Source of the DNA: Andrena cerasifolii
Lineage: Eukaryota; Arthropoda; Insecta; Hymenoptera; Andrenidae
Direction of reading: 5' to 3'
Assembly: GCF_050908995.1 (NCBI RefSeq)
Contig: NC_135119.1
Span: 11,966,001 to 12,030,000 of the forward strand
Length of the DNA: 64,000 nucleotides
The notes below the pieces were generated by a model. It made no database searches. It was not told the DNA's origin and saw only the letters and a program-made list of their open reading frames with translations. Positions 38,629-50,200 of this stretch are shown piece by piece (position 1 is the first letter of the stretch; each line of letters starts with the position of its first letter). The position numbers and the translations under genes are program-made.

Positions 38629-38630
38629 TA

Positions 38631-39232
38631 GGGTAAACTGCACTAATGCTGGCACTGCACTAATCATTCGCACTCCTGATTAAAAAGTCGAATATTAAGA
38701 AGTACAAGTTTAGAAAGTATTTTTTTACAATTTCTTATTTTTCTTTCACTACAACACTGCAAAGTCCAGTAGTTGAACTACAAATTTTACATCTGGCAAC
38801 ACCACAAAGTGGGACAATGGGCTGAGTTTTACGTATTTTCTTAAAATTTTGATAAGGGGTAGGTAAGTATCTTTTGTCGCTTTATAACTAAGTAATGGAT
38901 TGAAATACAGATTTACTAAGTGTTGTAGGTATTTAATAGGAATGAAATAGTCTATTTAAACACTTCAAACTTCGTTTTTAACTACATATGGTTTTCTATA
39001 TAACTTCAAATTTTAGGGTGCCAATGATTGTACCCTTATGCCTATTTGTATTTTTTATTGAATATTTTTAAAATAAAAGACTTAATAGGGACTCAAGAAG
39101 TTTTATTTTTATAAGAAATCCATAATCATTGATAGTAACTGAAAATGAAGACCATATAAAAACTTCACAAAAAAATATAGACATTCCAATTCGGATTTCT
39201 GCTTAAGATGCCAATCATTGTATAGTTTACTC
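38631..39232. mobile_element. TA-flanked element with GGGTAA-type ends, 602 bp
   Basis: TA at 38629-38630 precedes GGGTAAACTGCACTAATG. The right end on the other strand reads GAGTAAACTATACAATGATT and is followed by TA at 39233-39234. The word GCCAATGATTGTACCCTTA recurs inside at about 39020, so subterminal motifs are repeated. No transposase frame. Tc1/mariner-type mobilisation is inferred from the TA target. Confidence 0.65.
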
Positions 39233-39254
39233 TATTTCTTCCATATTTGATTAA

Positions 39255-39690
39255 CCCTTCGTTGGCACACCTCGTTTCTCGATCAACTTCGACATACCTG
39301 GGTGGCTCACACCCAGAGCAATTTTTGAACAACTGCCATTATCATCTAAAGAATCCAATCGTCATAACAAAAATCATGGATCAGTTTTAAGATCTCCAGA
39401 ATATATTCCAATATTTTTTTTATTGAAATTTAATCACAGTTTTTGTAAAAAAATTCTAGATTACCACATGTCGAGAAAAAACGAAGAAAATCTTTAAATA
39501 GTTGTAACTTCTACAAATTTCAATATTAGAAGCTGAAAATCGACAGAGTTGTTGCTCGGATACAATATTTTGAGAGAGAAAAATAGTTTGTACGTCAGCT
39601 TTGGAGAAAACGTATTCATTTTGCATATAGAAGGTACAGAGCGTCAAAATCAGCTTATGTGTGACTCACACCCAGAGTGTCAACGAAGGG
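39255..39690. mobile_element. piggyBac-like MITE with perfect TTAA duplication, 436 bp
   Basis: TTAA flanks both ends exactly (39251-39254 and 39691-39694). The ends are CCCTTCGTTGGCACACC and, on the other strand, CCCTTCGTTGACACTCTGGG. TCACACCCAGAG occurs near both ends in the same orientation. A TTAA-CCCTT terminus is typical of piggyBac-type elements, unlike the G-first ends of the other TTAA elements here. It starts 17 bp after the preceding TA-type element. No coding remnant. Confidence 0.85.
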
Positions 39691-39694
39691 TTAA

Positions 39695-41951
39695 TAAAGC
39701 AATAATTAATCAATAAAATCTGTTCCTTATTGTGCATAATTATCAAAAAGCGACCGATTTTTTACTCTTTGGTGCAAGACAGGTGCAGCTCCAGACTTGA
39801 AACATTCCCCAAAAATAGAAATAAAAACTTATCAACTCAATAACTACTACGTACTATGTGAAAATGTATATTTTTCAATCAGTGTTCTCCTTTTAATGTT
39901 GTGTCGCAGCAATAATTTTATAAAAGTTTTTTCCAGTTGACTTGAAACCGGTAAAGGTAGAGTTGCCCCCTATTTGTGCAAGGTCTTTATTTTTATTATT
40001 AATCTTTGGCATTAGCGGTGCCGCGTGTAATTAACGCTGCAGGAAAGACGGAGTTAGAAGCTTTTTTTCGAGGCGTTCTAACTTCCCCGTCACGGCTAAG
40101 CTTATATTCTTATCATTCAATCTGATTGCGTTTAAGTATCGAGATCATTGATAGGGGGTTTTAATTTATTCAGCTAGAATGGGGCTACGTGTACCCGAAA
40201 AACCTGTTTCACTGCGAGTTTTACTATACGGATAACTGGTTGTAGATAATTAAGAATAATGAGCTTGCGCAAGAGGGAGTAAGCTGTTAGAGGAAGGTGT
40301 TCCGTTGTAACGAAATGTTGTAAATAATCGTTAGTGCATCCTGCGCTTATACGCGCACGATTTGTGCTCGTCCCATAGAAGATAAGCCTTGGCCAGCCTT
40401 TGCCTCGTTTGTCTTTAGATTTAAACGCCTGAGTAGATGTTAAACGCCGGCGAATCGTTGACAATGGTTATGGTTTCTTCTGTGTCGACTGATTGCGAAT
40501 TACTACCCCGTACTTCAACCCGGCACTAAAGGATCCAATTTCTCGAAAATTGAAATCACAAAGAGAACCCTTCGCGTCGCACTTCCACCGAAGGATACCA
40601 ATTTCAATACTTCCTTGAAGGTGAAGTATTTTTCAAACGAGAATAGGTAGAAGATCGTTCCCTTCGCAAATGCAATTATGCTCCTTCATACTTCCCGCCA
40701 TATTTCACCACCATACTTCCCTGTACGCGCGAGGATTACCGAATGCAATAGATTCGAGCCGATGCGTTATTAGGATCGTAAATAAGTGCCGGGAACGGCT
40801 ATCTAATAACGCTAATTCTTAGGGCTCACGGGGTGAAATTTATCGATGCTTAGAAACGCGGTTTATCGTTTAACATCCTTCCTCGATATCCCGCGCGAGC
40901 GTGGCCGCTAAAGGGCCTGGAAAAGCAAAGTACACCGAGGCGTTCTCGGACTTTTGCTGCACGGTCGCTAGGTTGCGGATAATTAAGGATAATGGAGGTG
41001 CCTGGGGGAAGACGGGAATGGATGAGGTATTCCCAAGTGATGGAATATTATGAATAGTACGTTAGCTCGATACCGCCGCGGTATTGGTCATCGTGGAACT
41101 GGTTCTAACTTTTTATAATAATTCGTGCCCGCCGCGATGGAATCTCCGCCGCTCGTACAGACCTTAAAGCGCCTATCATTATTAGGTATAAAATAACGCA
41201 TCCGGCGGTTTTGCGGCGGGAAATCGCGGGACTCGGGTTTCCATCGGCGCCGATCACTCTTTCGCTCGTGATCCCGCTGGAATTTTAAACGTAGTCGGTG
41301 GGTAACGTGCTCTTTCTGGCCGTACCATTAGCGTTGCGTCCGTTATAATTTGACGAACCCGGGCAGAGCGTTGGGGTGTTATTGTTGCACCGTGCAATCG
41401 GTGACTTGACACTTACGGGATGCTATTCGAAGGGGGGAAAAGTCGAACGAAGTATGGAGACTTTAGTATTCCTTAAGCTGGTCGTTGAATATTTCGGTGC
41501 TTTTGAGAATTCCTGACTGACCCGAATAAGGAAGACAGCAGCTTTTACGGAGCAATTCCCACGATGTCCCTCGGGTAAATCATTAGCGACATTAATCACG
41601 TCAATCTGCCATGCGTGTTGCGTTATAAATAATCAGCTGCGGAGAGTGTTCGCAATTTATATCGCGAGAGCTGCGCGAGATAAATCTGCTCGCCAAATAG
41701 ATGCACTCCGATCACTCCGTCGGCGAAATAGTCACGGATTATGCGCTGCCCATTGAAACGTCGCGTTATTGTGTCGTTGCAGACGTTGGGTCAGGCCGTG
41801 CGAAGAGTAACGCAATTATAGTTCCTCTGAACTTGTTTCGCCTGCAACTTGCTCGCCTGTGCATTCCAACTTTGGATTTCGATCATCTTGCAAATAATTA
41901 CTCGGAAGATTCTGATCAAAATTTTGGAGACTGTAAAACATTCTTAGGAGC
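39695..41951. other. Non-coding DNA, nothing recognised
   Basis: 39700-40010 is AT-rich and ends AGTTGCCCCCTATTTGTG, which could be a lone transposon end, though no partner was found. 40010-41951 is CpG-rich unique sequence with frames under 100 codons. Confidence 0.4.
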
Positions 41952-41955
41952 ATTA

Positions 41956-41992
<37 letters not shown>

Positions 41993-42030
41993 TAAATTAA
42001 ACGGGTGGACACCCTTTGGTTACACAAATG
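41952..42030 (-). mobile_element. 3'-terminal fragment of a non-LTR retrotransposon with (AAT)n tail
   Basis: On the minus strand the sequence reads CAAAGGGTGTCCACCCGTTT and then AATTTAG before a run of AAT repeats. The 3' end of the broken element at 3842 reads TAAAGGGCTTTACCCGTTGA and then an AGTAATAGTAATAATA tail. The shared layout (AAAGGG, gap, ACCCGTT, short AT link, AAT tail) suggests the same family, here truncated to its last tens of bases. The tail is also an (ATT)n microsatellite on the plus strand, about 40 bp. Confidence 0.55.
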
Positions 42031-42971
42031 CAAGTAAAGGTACAGGAAAAATGAGCGAAGTTATCAGCAATAAATAGCTGTACTAAAGTCATGAGGTCAT
42101 TAAGTCATGTTTATTATAAAAAACTATACAGAATCTGTTGCGGAAGAAATCGAGCTGCCCGAGAATTAGTGGTAGGCATTCAGATAATTACGCGTCAATG
42201 TTACCTCATTAAGACCGTTGTCCCACGAGCGATTATGGCAGTCCCCTTGTCTGTAAACCAGTTTAGGTAATTCCGTTTCATTGAAATTCCGCGTCATTCA
42301 TCATCGCGGGGCGGGCGTTGGAAGGCAAAGCTTCCGATGACCTCCTGCGCTGAAATAGTCCTGGATGGGAACAGGAAGTGGCGCCCATATCCGGCAAGAG
42401 CTGCTTTCATCGTCGCCCACAATGAAGCCGAAAGCGCGGCTTGCCCGTAATCCATTGTGCCCGCGTCCCCGTTTCGAGGAACCTCTTCCCCGCAACGGCG
42501 AGCTACGAATCGCCTCCCTCGATCGCGATAAACTGGAAGGCGAACGAAATTTTCGCTCGTCAACGGAAGGGGATACGTTGCCACCTTGCTTCGGAAGAAC
42601 GAACCGCAGCTCGCTCCACCGTAACACTTGCACGCTAATCACAGAAAAATGATCTCTCGCGTGGCTGCCCCAGGGTCGACGCCGATCCACCACTGTGATT
42701 CCCTTTCTTTTTCTCTGAGATTACACGGCTGCGCGCGTGTTAATGTCAATCAGCCATCATTGTCGGGGTGCGTTATGAATTGTCATTCATCGAGACAGCT
42801 GACGACGGCTTGTTAGACCTGTACCGCAGCCCTCGTGCCTTATAATTTTTAGAAGTTGTGGAAAGATTGAAAGGAGAGATTGAGAGGATTCAGAGGAGGG
42901 CTTTTGCAAGTTTTATCAGCCCCTTGAATTTGTACCTACGTTTGCTGCAACGATTTGTATCTCTGTGGAGC
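42031..42971. other. Non-coding DNA, nothing recognised
   Basis: Overlapping frames of up to 130 codons around 42300-42690 without a domain; no repeats. Confidence 0.4.
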
Positions 42972-42972
42972 A

Positions 42973-43026
42973 TATTCGAGGTTTAAATTCGTTTCCTGAT
43001 ATTCGAGGTTTAAATTCGTTTCCTGA
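42973..43026. repeat. Exact 27-bp tandem duplication
   Basis: The 27-bp unit beginning TATTCGAGGTTTAAATTCG occurs twice with no mismatch (42973-42999 and 43000-43026). It lies at the 5' junction of the retroelement tail and shares the ATTCGAGG word of the candidate target duplication. Confidence 0.85.
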
Positions 43027-43268
43027 TTTTAAATGTAAAGCTCGGCGATATATAAGGTTACATTATGCGTCACAATAACTTTCTAGTTTCTTAATGTTAG
43101 TTAGTTTTTTTTTTTTTTTTTTAGTCATTTAGTTAGTTATTTAGTTATGGTTAGGCTTCTAACAGTATTGTACTGCAGCCTCGCCATTTGCTCAGCTTGT
43201 CTTTATGTATTATTTTCTTCTCTGGATGTGTCAAGTAATAAAGACGAATAATAATAATAATAATAATA
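42982..43268 (+). mobile_element. Short 5'-truncated retroelement tail with candidate target duplication
   Basis: The 3' end reads AGTAATAAAGACG followed by about eight AAT units (to 43270), the usual end of many insect non-LTR elements. The 10-bp word ATATTCGAGG occurs just before the start (42972-42981) and again right after the tail (43269-43278), as a target duplication would. A T18 run lies at 43105-43122. The 27-bp duplication at the 5' junction complicates the exact start. No coding sequence remains. Confidence 0.5.
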
Positions 43269-43278
43269 ATATTCGAGG

Positions 43279-44380
43279 GAGGTTTTTGATTGGATTCTTT
43301 TTCTGCGCGAGATCTTCGTAGATTCTGTAGTCGAAGAGCGTTTTGTATATTCCAAATTGCTGGTGCGCCTATTGCCAGACGAAAGGCATTATCGCGCGCA
43401 GCGATCCGCTTCGAAAAAGCGAAAGCAGCGTAACGTGCACGTGAGGTCCACCGCGAGTGAGCAACCTATCGAACCGCTGATCTAAATTAGCTCTCGAGTG
43501 GCCGTGAATCACCTGCGTCAGGTAGCTTTGCACGTGCATCGCACGATTCTCTGCTCTTCCCCGGACCACCTAATTTTTTCGTCCCCTTGGAACGTGTAAT
43601 TTTGAGGGAGCGTTGCGGCGTGCTCGATGCCAGTGGCCTTCTCGGAGCGTTCCCCTGAAATTAAAGCGATTACTTCTTAGCGAAAAGTGTATGGTAAATC
43701 GAGCGCTTAACATTTAGTCGAATTATCGAGGCGAGCCCATCGCGATGATGAGATCTCGCGCCAGGTATCTAGAATGAAATTCTTACTACCTGCAAAATTC
43801 TCCTCCGCTCTGCTACCACGTTCTACGCTAATCTATGAAATGGAAAGTAATCTAACAGGTAGCTATAACTGCCTGTCGAGCGCTAGGTTTCCTTATCACG
43901 CGTAACGCAGTGGGGAAGTTATGCAAAAGTCACGTGACAGTTTCATAGCCGCGAAGTTTTATTCGGGGGAACAGGAAGATATGAACGTCCACTCTCGAAT
44001 TCTGCCGAGAACCCGCCGCTCTTTCTCACGGTTGGTAATGATTTATTTTCGAGAAGCATGTAGGTTACACGGGCTTTTACTCGCCGGTATGCGAATCTCG
44101 GGTTAGCTGGAAACGGGATCGGTTCTAGAATTCGCCTCGCGAATATTTTATGTCGTTCATGCAGCGAGAATTGATGCCTCGGTTAATAAATATGGTAGCC
44201 GAGGAATTTCATTCAGCCGCGTTGAATTCTGATGAATAGAACGGGTCAGCGACGATGGAAGATCGTTGGAAGCGAGGGTCAGAGCGTATTTATCGAAGAC
44301 TACTTCAAACTAATACGGTGGAAGCCAACAAACTCTGAACGATCGACCAATTCCCACTAGTAATATATATATATGATATA
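43279..44380. other. CpG-rich unique DNA, nothing recognised
   Basis: Open frames under 70 codons. A short AT dinucleotide stretch occurs at 44362-44382 next to the inverted minisatellite. Confidence 0.45.
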
Positions 44381-44415
44381 TATGACGAAAACTTCGAAGC
44401 TCTTCAAACATGATT

Positions 44416-44505
44416 CTTGATAGGTCTTGAAAGTCTTGGAAATCTTGAAAGTCTTGAAAGTCTTGAAAATCTTGAAAATCTTGAAAATCTTGAAAGTCTT
44501 GAAAA
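44416..44505. repeat. Minisatellite, left array, 9-bp unit
   Basis: About ten tandem units of cttgaaagt with g/a changes (cttgaaaat, cttggaaat). It is the inverted counterpart of the larger array at 44655-44886. Translation gives only a repeated tripeptide (DFQ on the minus strand), so the open frames across it are artefacts. Confidence 0.95.
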
Positions 44506-44654
44506 TGAATATCTGGTTGCCAAAAACTAGCCAGGTTGATCGGCCAGAGGGTCACGCCAGAGTCGCAGTTTACGACTGAATTGTCCCGCGAGTCAGCGGT
44601 GGACATACATAGGGGTCCGAAACTTACCAGGACTTTGAAGCAAGAGTTTCGAGA

Positions 44655-44886
44655 CTTCCAAGACGATCAAGACTTTCCAGACTTTCAAGCTTTCAAGACT
44701 TTCAAGACTTTCAAGCTGTCGAGACTTTCAAGACTTTCAAGACTTTCAAGACTTTCAAGACTTTCAAGACTTTCAAGACTTTCAAGACTTTCAAGACTTT
44801 CAAGACTTTCAAGATTTTCAAGACTTTCAAGACTTTCAAGACTTTCAAGACTTTCAAGACTTCCAAGACTTTCAAGACCTATCAAG
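44655..44886. repeat. Minisatellite, right array, 9-bp unit
   Basis: About 18 exact gactttcaa units plus variants (gattttcaa, gacttccaa, and some shortened units near 44660-44720). The edges are more diverged than the middle, as expected if new units arise centrally. The plus-strand frame through it reads as a repeated RLS tripeptide; no protein is implied. Confidence 0.95.
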
Positions 44887-44941
44887 TCTCAAGACTTATC
44901 AAAACTTATCCAGAGTTTTAAGCTTCGAATCATGTTCGAAG

Positions 44942-45242
44942 TAGGGCTGGGACTATTTGTCGAATTTTTCGGTATTCAAATATTCGAATACTTCAGTTGC
45001 TCAATTATTTGGCAAATATAATTCGAATACTGATGTATTCGAATAGTATGGTGCGAATTATAAATCAAGTTCTTTAGGTTCATTTGTCAGGGTGAAATCT
45101 TGTAAGCTAATTTTGACCCACTTCACACCATACTATTCGAATACATCAGCATTCGAATACACCAGTATTCGAAGTCTATTTATAGCATTCGAATACTTGT
45201 AAAATATTCGAATATTAAATTATTCGAATAGTCCCAGGTCTA
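44942..45242. mobile_element. hAT-type MITE rich in ATTCGAATA words, 301 bp
   Basis: A perfect 8-bp duplication, GTTCGAAG, flanks it (44934-44941 and 45243-45250). The ends are TAGGGCTGGGACTATT and, on the other strand, TAGACCTGGGACTATT. The halves are inverted copies over much of their length; for example GATGTATTCGAATAGTATGG occurs at the left and again inverted at the right. ATTCGAATA-type words recur many times. It inserted into the flank of the inverted minisatellite, so it is younger than that structure. Confidence 0.85.
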
Positions 45243-45273
45243 GTTCGAAGTGCTTCGACGTAGTCGCCTCATA

Positions 45274-46579
45274 TCCCATCACTAATCCCCACTGTGGGCT
45301 ATGAAAAAGTAGAAAAGGACCTACTGTAACAGACTGCTCCTCGAGTTATGTCACTTCGCCGTTACTATTCAGACTCCACAAGACACTCGGCGCATCCTGC
45401 AATGTCCTCCCCATTTTTCCCCATCGATCGTTGGATTTCGCTGGAAGGGTCGAGCCACTCCGCCCTCCTCTTCGTACATCCCCGCGGCGAGAAACTTTTT
45501 CCTGTCTATGGGCTATTTATGTGTGGTCCGTTGGCTGGCTCGTTTCCTATTCCTCTTGTTCCCTGGCAACAAACAAGCGACAATACGGTACAAACCGACG
45601 TTCGTCCCGCTCGTGCCTCATTCCTCCGCCAGCAACAGGCACCGCGCCCGCCGTCGATAAATCATCTCGCGGTCGTTATACTTTGTCGCAACCGCGACGT
45701 TGTCCTCCGTCCCCTGCCGCCCCCGTGGCCGATCCGAGCGTAGAAGAATCCAGCCACGGAATCGAGAATGTGCATCGCGCGGCGTGACTATGCGGAAGAG
45801 CAACAAGATGATACGTTGTTTGATTTGTGGCGCTTAATGCCGCGCGGCGAATCTCCTCTCCTCTTCTGGGTGTAGGTGCGACCCGCTCGGTGCCGCGATC
45901 GCGATGCACACGCACGGCTGCACACGGGCACGGCGACTTTACTCCGGGGTTGTTTAATGATGGCCGATCGGATCAAAACCATCATCGTAGGAGAGGTACC
46001 GTTTCATAATCGGCGTGATCGATGGCCGAGCGTAAGATCCTGTCCGCGGCGTGCATCCTGATCCGCAGGGAGGCTCGAACCTCCCCACCTCCCCGGGCTC
46101 GTTGCACGCGAGAGTCGAGGGGGGGAAAAAAAACTCCAGCTGCAAAAGAGTCACGCGGACGGGGGAGGCGCATCAGCATTGCAAATCGTACCAAAGGCCT
46201 GCCCGTGCCCGCCGATTTCCCGGGAAAAACGTGACACGTTACGTGCCACGCTTGCTAATTAACCGTGATCTCATGCCGTTTCCATGGTAATGTTTCAAGT
46301 TATTTAGCGGGGGACACGTTCGCCACCGGGATTAATCGGGAGATATGGTAAAATTCGCCAGTTGCGACAGAAGCGATGTATCCGCGACGTTCGACGCGAC
46401 TCGCGTTGTCGCTGGGAACATGGGAGGCGAAGTTCGCGCGGCAACGCAATCGAGGATATTGTATTCAATCGATAGCATTGCCATTCGCGCTGGCGCTCGA
46501 TGCATTTCTTCTGGGGACTTTCTGGGAAATTTGCTGGCAAACGTTCACTCCTTGTGTTAGTTTATTCTGTCCCCCTGGG
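45274..46579. other. CpG-rich unique DNA, nothing recognised
   Basis: Overlapping frames of up to 131 codons on both strands with no domain; no repeat or RNA gene seen. Confidence 0.45.
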
Positions 46580-46858
46580 TAGTGGCGGATTTAAGAAAAA
46601 AGGCCCAGGTGGCAAACGTTCTGAGGGGCCCATTTTTTCGGAAAAATGAAGAGATAGTTTACTAAAAACTACAGTGTACAAAAAAATTTAGAAAAAAATA
46701 TAGTTCTGGATAAAATCATAATTTCTTTTTGAAGACAGGGCCCAAGGGGGGGGGCTGCTGAGCAGGGGCCCATTTTTCGGGATAATAAAGCGGTAGTTTA
46801 CTAAAAACAGACTCAGTGTAATAATACAGAAAAAAAATATACTTTGGATAAAATCATA
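46580..46858. mobile_element. Probable hAT-type end (TAGTGGCGG) with internal tandem duplication
   Basis: The sequence opens TAGTGGCGGATTTAAG, a common start for hAT-type insect elements, and is rich in GGGCCC words. A segment of about 95 bp starting AGGGGCCCATTTT (46624-46720) is repeated diverged at 46764-46857, a period of 140 bp. The far end is not found; sequence of another kind (GGGTAAG...) begins right where unit two ends. Confidence 0.5.
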
Positions 46859-47290
46859 GGGTAAGTCAGGGAGAGATGGTCCACTTTTTTTAAACAATTA
46901 GTACACCGTAAATTTAGTGGTTTTATAAAGGACAAAAATACATTTGCAAAAGGAAATACATTTAGATAAACAATTTAAAATCGAATTGAAAAAATAATCA
47001 TACATTTAGAAAAAATAAAATAATATTGCAGTCTACGCGAAAATATAAAAAATACATGTTATGAGGTTAATAAGACGAAAAATTATTTCTTTTTCTTGCA
47101 CAGAACTTTTCCACACACATTGATAGATATTTCATATTATACATATAAAGGGAATCATATTCGCTGTCGAAGTTCCAATACTTGAAGAATGGGAATAAAA
47201 AATGTTCAGGTCTGGGCGATTTTTACCAAACAGTTGAGCAGTTTTATTAGGTCGTATAACGATCGTAAAATTCTAAGTAATATTTCCTCC
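46859..47290. mobile_element. Lone GGGTAA-type transposon end in AT-rich DNA
   Basis: TA followed by GGGTAAGTCAGGGAGAGATG matches the left ends of the TA-flanked GGGTAA elements in this window. The following 400 bp are very AT-rich and non-coding. No matching right end was found, so the element is truncated or too diverged, and the right limit given here is only where composition changes. Confidence 0.3.
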
Positions 47291-50200
47291 GCACGCAAAA
47301 CACAACCGTAATCACCGGCTTGGCGGGGAGTTAGCGACTAGTCGCCGACAAGTCACCTTCGATTATATCATTAACTCCCAAGGATCTACTCCATTCCCAC
47401 AAAGCTGATCTTCCGTTCACCGTATTCCGGCAACAAGATACTGCACCGATCCTATGCAAAGATCCGATCGCGCGTCTTCCTTCGATCGCAGAGCGACGAA
47501 GGTTGGAATGGCGCAATAGCCTGCCTTGCATTCTGCGCTCTGTCTCAGAGGTGGCGATTAATGATACAGAAACGAGTGAATCGGAGCTAGGCCAACCGAT
47601 CAGCTCGCATCTGGGTCGCTCGTCTTGGAGATTCGTATGAAGGGAATGCGTGGGATAAAGTTATTCGTAACAGTAACCCTGATAAAGCGAGCCTAACAGT
47701 AATCTTCGCCGTGCGGATGATCGATCCGTTCAGCGTGCGTGAGATTATGTAGTTCTCAGCGAGAAATATGACCTTTGCAAGACTGCTGAGCGGGCTTTCT
47801 CTTGCCTTGAAGGGAATTAGTTTCGATTAGCCAATTCATCCTGAATGAGTAGCCACTCAGGGCTCAGCGAAATCGATTGCGCTTCACCGCTCTACATATT
47901 CTTCTCGCTTGAAATAAAAACGAGAAGACGTTTTTATCAGATCAGGCCTGTGTTTACAGATGCTTCCAGGCGGAGCTGTGTAAGACCGTCGATTGAAACG
48001 TGCGTTAACGTTAAGCACTATGGGGATGAATATGTATTTTCAGTGCCTCGGTAAGAGATACCAAGATCCTGCACGATCGTTGCAATTTGTATTCGTTGCT
48101 GTTGCAGCTCCACACCTTGGTCTAACGCTTAGGATGCGACGCTGGAAATAATCTTCTTTATTTATACAAACTGAGTAACGCAAGACTTCTATTTTTTTAT
48201 GGACAGCTGTTTCGTTTATACTGTAGCGAAATTTTGAAATGAATTCTTGTTCTATCTGGAGACGCGGTGGCGTCTCGACGCCGAGTACAGGAAAGAAAGT
48301 ACAGGAAAGACACCCTGTATATGTCGACTGTCGCTACCGCTATCATTTACTCGTCGCCGGGCTATTCCAACCTAACCTGAAACTTATTTCATTAATATCT
48401 CATCACCCCTGCAATATTTCCTAAATTTAAAGGCATTTTTCTTATGTAAACCGCATATAAGCTTTCAATCAAGACCAATTTCAAGTATTTTGAATAAAAT
48501 GTTTATTCGTATAAAAATATTTATTTGTATTTATCATTACATTTATGCACGTGCAGCTCATTTTGATTTCACATCTTTTTTTATTTTATAATTATTATTA
48601 TCTTCTATTTTTTGTGATTTATTTGATTTCATGTACTTGGCGTAATTTTTTTACTTTTCTGAAGTTTTTTAAGGAGATAGTGACTATATTTGGACATCTC
48701 TAATGATGCATTTCGTCGTTCGAATATTCGGTATTACAAGATTTCAAGGTCCTCGCCAGTGCCGCGATCGTGTCTCGGAGAGGCGATAAGGAATTCGAAC
48801 TGTAAATCATTTATAATAATCGACAATTTCCTATCCGCGGCTGTAATAAATCTTATTGGAACGTCGCAACGCAAGCTTTCGCCGATCGTCGAGCTGAAAT
48901 CAACTAAGGTTTGCTCAGACTACCTAATGCTCTTCTGCGGCGTCCCGTTCCTTTCTTCTGAACCAACGAGTTCATTTGTGCGGTACTAGGGTGCAATACG
49001 CTCGAATGTTTTCTCGCGGCATTGATTAATGATCGACGATGCGTTTCCGCTGGGTAAGCATTGTTCTTTCCACGGGAGAGAGGGTCACGATATCGAAAGT
49101 ATTCGCTTCAAATTGGCTGAAAGTTCCTCGTTTTCTATCAGATAATAGCAGCAGCTAATGAACTCTTTGTGAAATGTTCTACAAGCTTTCGTTTAATTGG
49201 GGGTGTCAGTGAGCAGGGGAATTGCGATGTAAATTGCTAGAAATTGAATGGCTGTCGTCGAAAGTTGATAGATCGTAGCATAAGAATAGCAAACTGTGCG
49301 CAATAGGTGAAGGATTTAGACACTTCTCGTTCGGAGGCACACGGAAATTCAGAGCCACGTTTCAATCTGTTAATGTAAACATTATAACGAATGGAATTCC
49401 AACGAGTTTCGTGATCACTTTCGGGATGACCTGGAGCGCGCGTGTATTCGGAGAATCGCCAAATTGGGATGGATCGTTTATCCCCAAGGTTACTAAGAAA
49501 GGATTACTTGCGAACGAGCCGGTCCAGCTTCCAAGAAGCGAATTATTATGGAGATGGGTATCAAGCAAGCATGTTCACTGGTCCAGCCTACTTAAGGTTT
49601 TCAATATGCAAGTTCTCTACGAATTTGAACGAAGCATAAACTCGAACACCTGTCAAAGTAAATATTCCCCTGTGGACCTGAAAAAAAATTTACACCTCCA
49701 CTAATTAGAAGAACTGGAAGCCTTATTTACCACCGTGTCTCCTATCAATTCCTCCTGACTTTCTTTTCCTGAGTAAGCTCTTTAGCTCTGCACGGTTCTT
49801 GGAACGATCCTGTATAAACTTGGTGGTCGTATGATTCCCCAAACGCCACTCCCCTGCGGTTAATTCCACCCCAAAGCTCGTGTGCCACTCGGACAGATAA
49901 TAGACTTCTGTGGATCGCTTCCTCCGCTAAAGGATGTTCGATTGTTCCGATAATACGGGTGGCAGCGGCTCGGTTCCGCGTTATCTCCGCTAGGGGCTGC
50001 CTCTCCTCCCCGAGATCCTTCTCGCGTTCTTTCGACTCCCTATTATCTCGCTTTCCGTTTTCCTTGTTATCTCGTTTTATTTTCTCATGGCACCGTGCTC
50101 CTCGTGGCTCGGGGATCTTTTGATACTAATGAACGCGGCGGACGACCGTAGAAATCGTGGGACCGTGCCGCAGATCCGCGGCCAGATTATTTTCATCCAA

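Larger units (their letters stand above)
44381..45273. mobile_element. Foldback-like structure: inverted 9-bp minisatellite arms
   Basis: The left arm (44416-44505) is about ten units of CTTGAAAGT and variants. The right arm (about 44655-44886) is the reverse complement, about 18 exact GACTTTCAA units plus variants. Beyond the arrays the symmetry continues: TTGATAGGTCTTGAAAGTCT at the left edge matches the right edge on the other strand, and ACATGATTC with a TTCGAAG-rich flank occurs outside both. The unique core is about 44510-44635. Long terminal repeats built of tandem units around a short core are known from Drosophila Foldback elements; placement here is by structure only. A 301-bp hAT-type element (44942-45242) interrupts the right flank. 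Confidence 0.6.

Noticed and set aside
39700..39990. Element ending GTTGCCCCCTATTTGTG
   Set aside because: No complementary start was found upstream.
44416..44886. Possible CRISPR array
   Set aside because: The unit is 9 bp and contiguous, with no spacers, and the arrays are inverted around a core in a eukaryotic context.
44310..45021. Open frames reading as repeated DFQ or RLS tripeptides
   Set aside because: These are translations of the 9-bp minisatellite, whose unit length is a multiple of three; there is no sign of a real protein.
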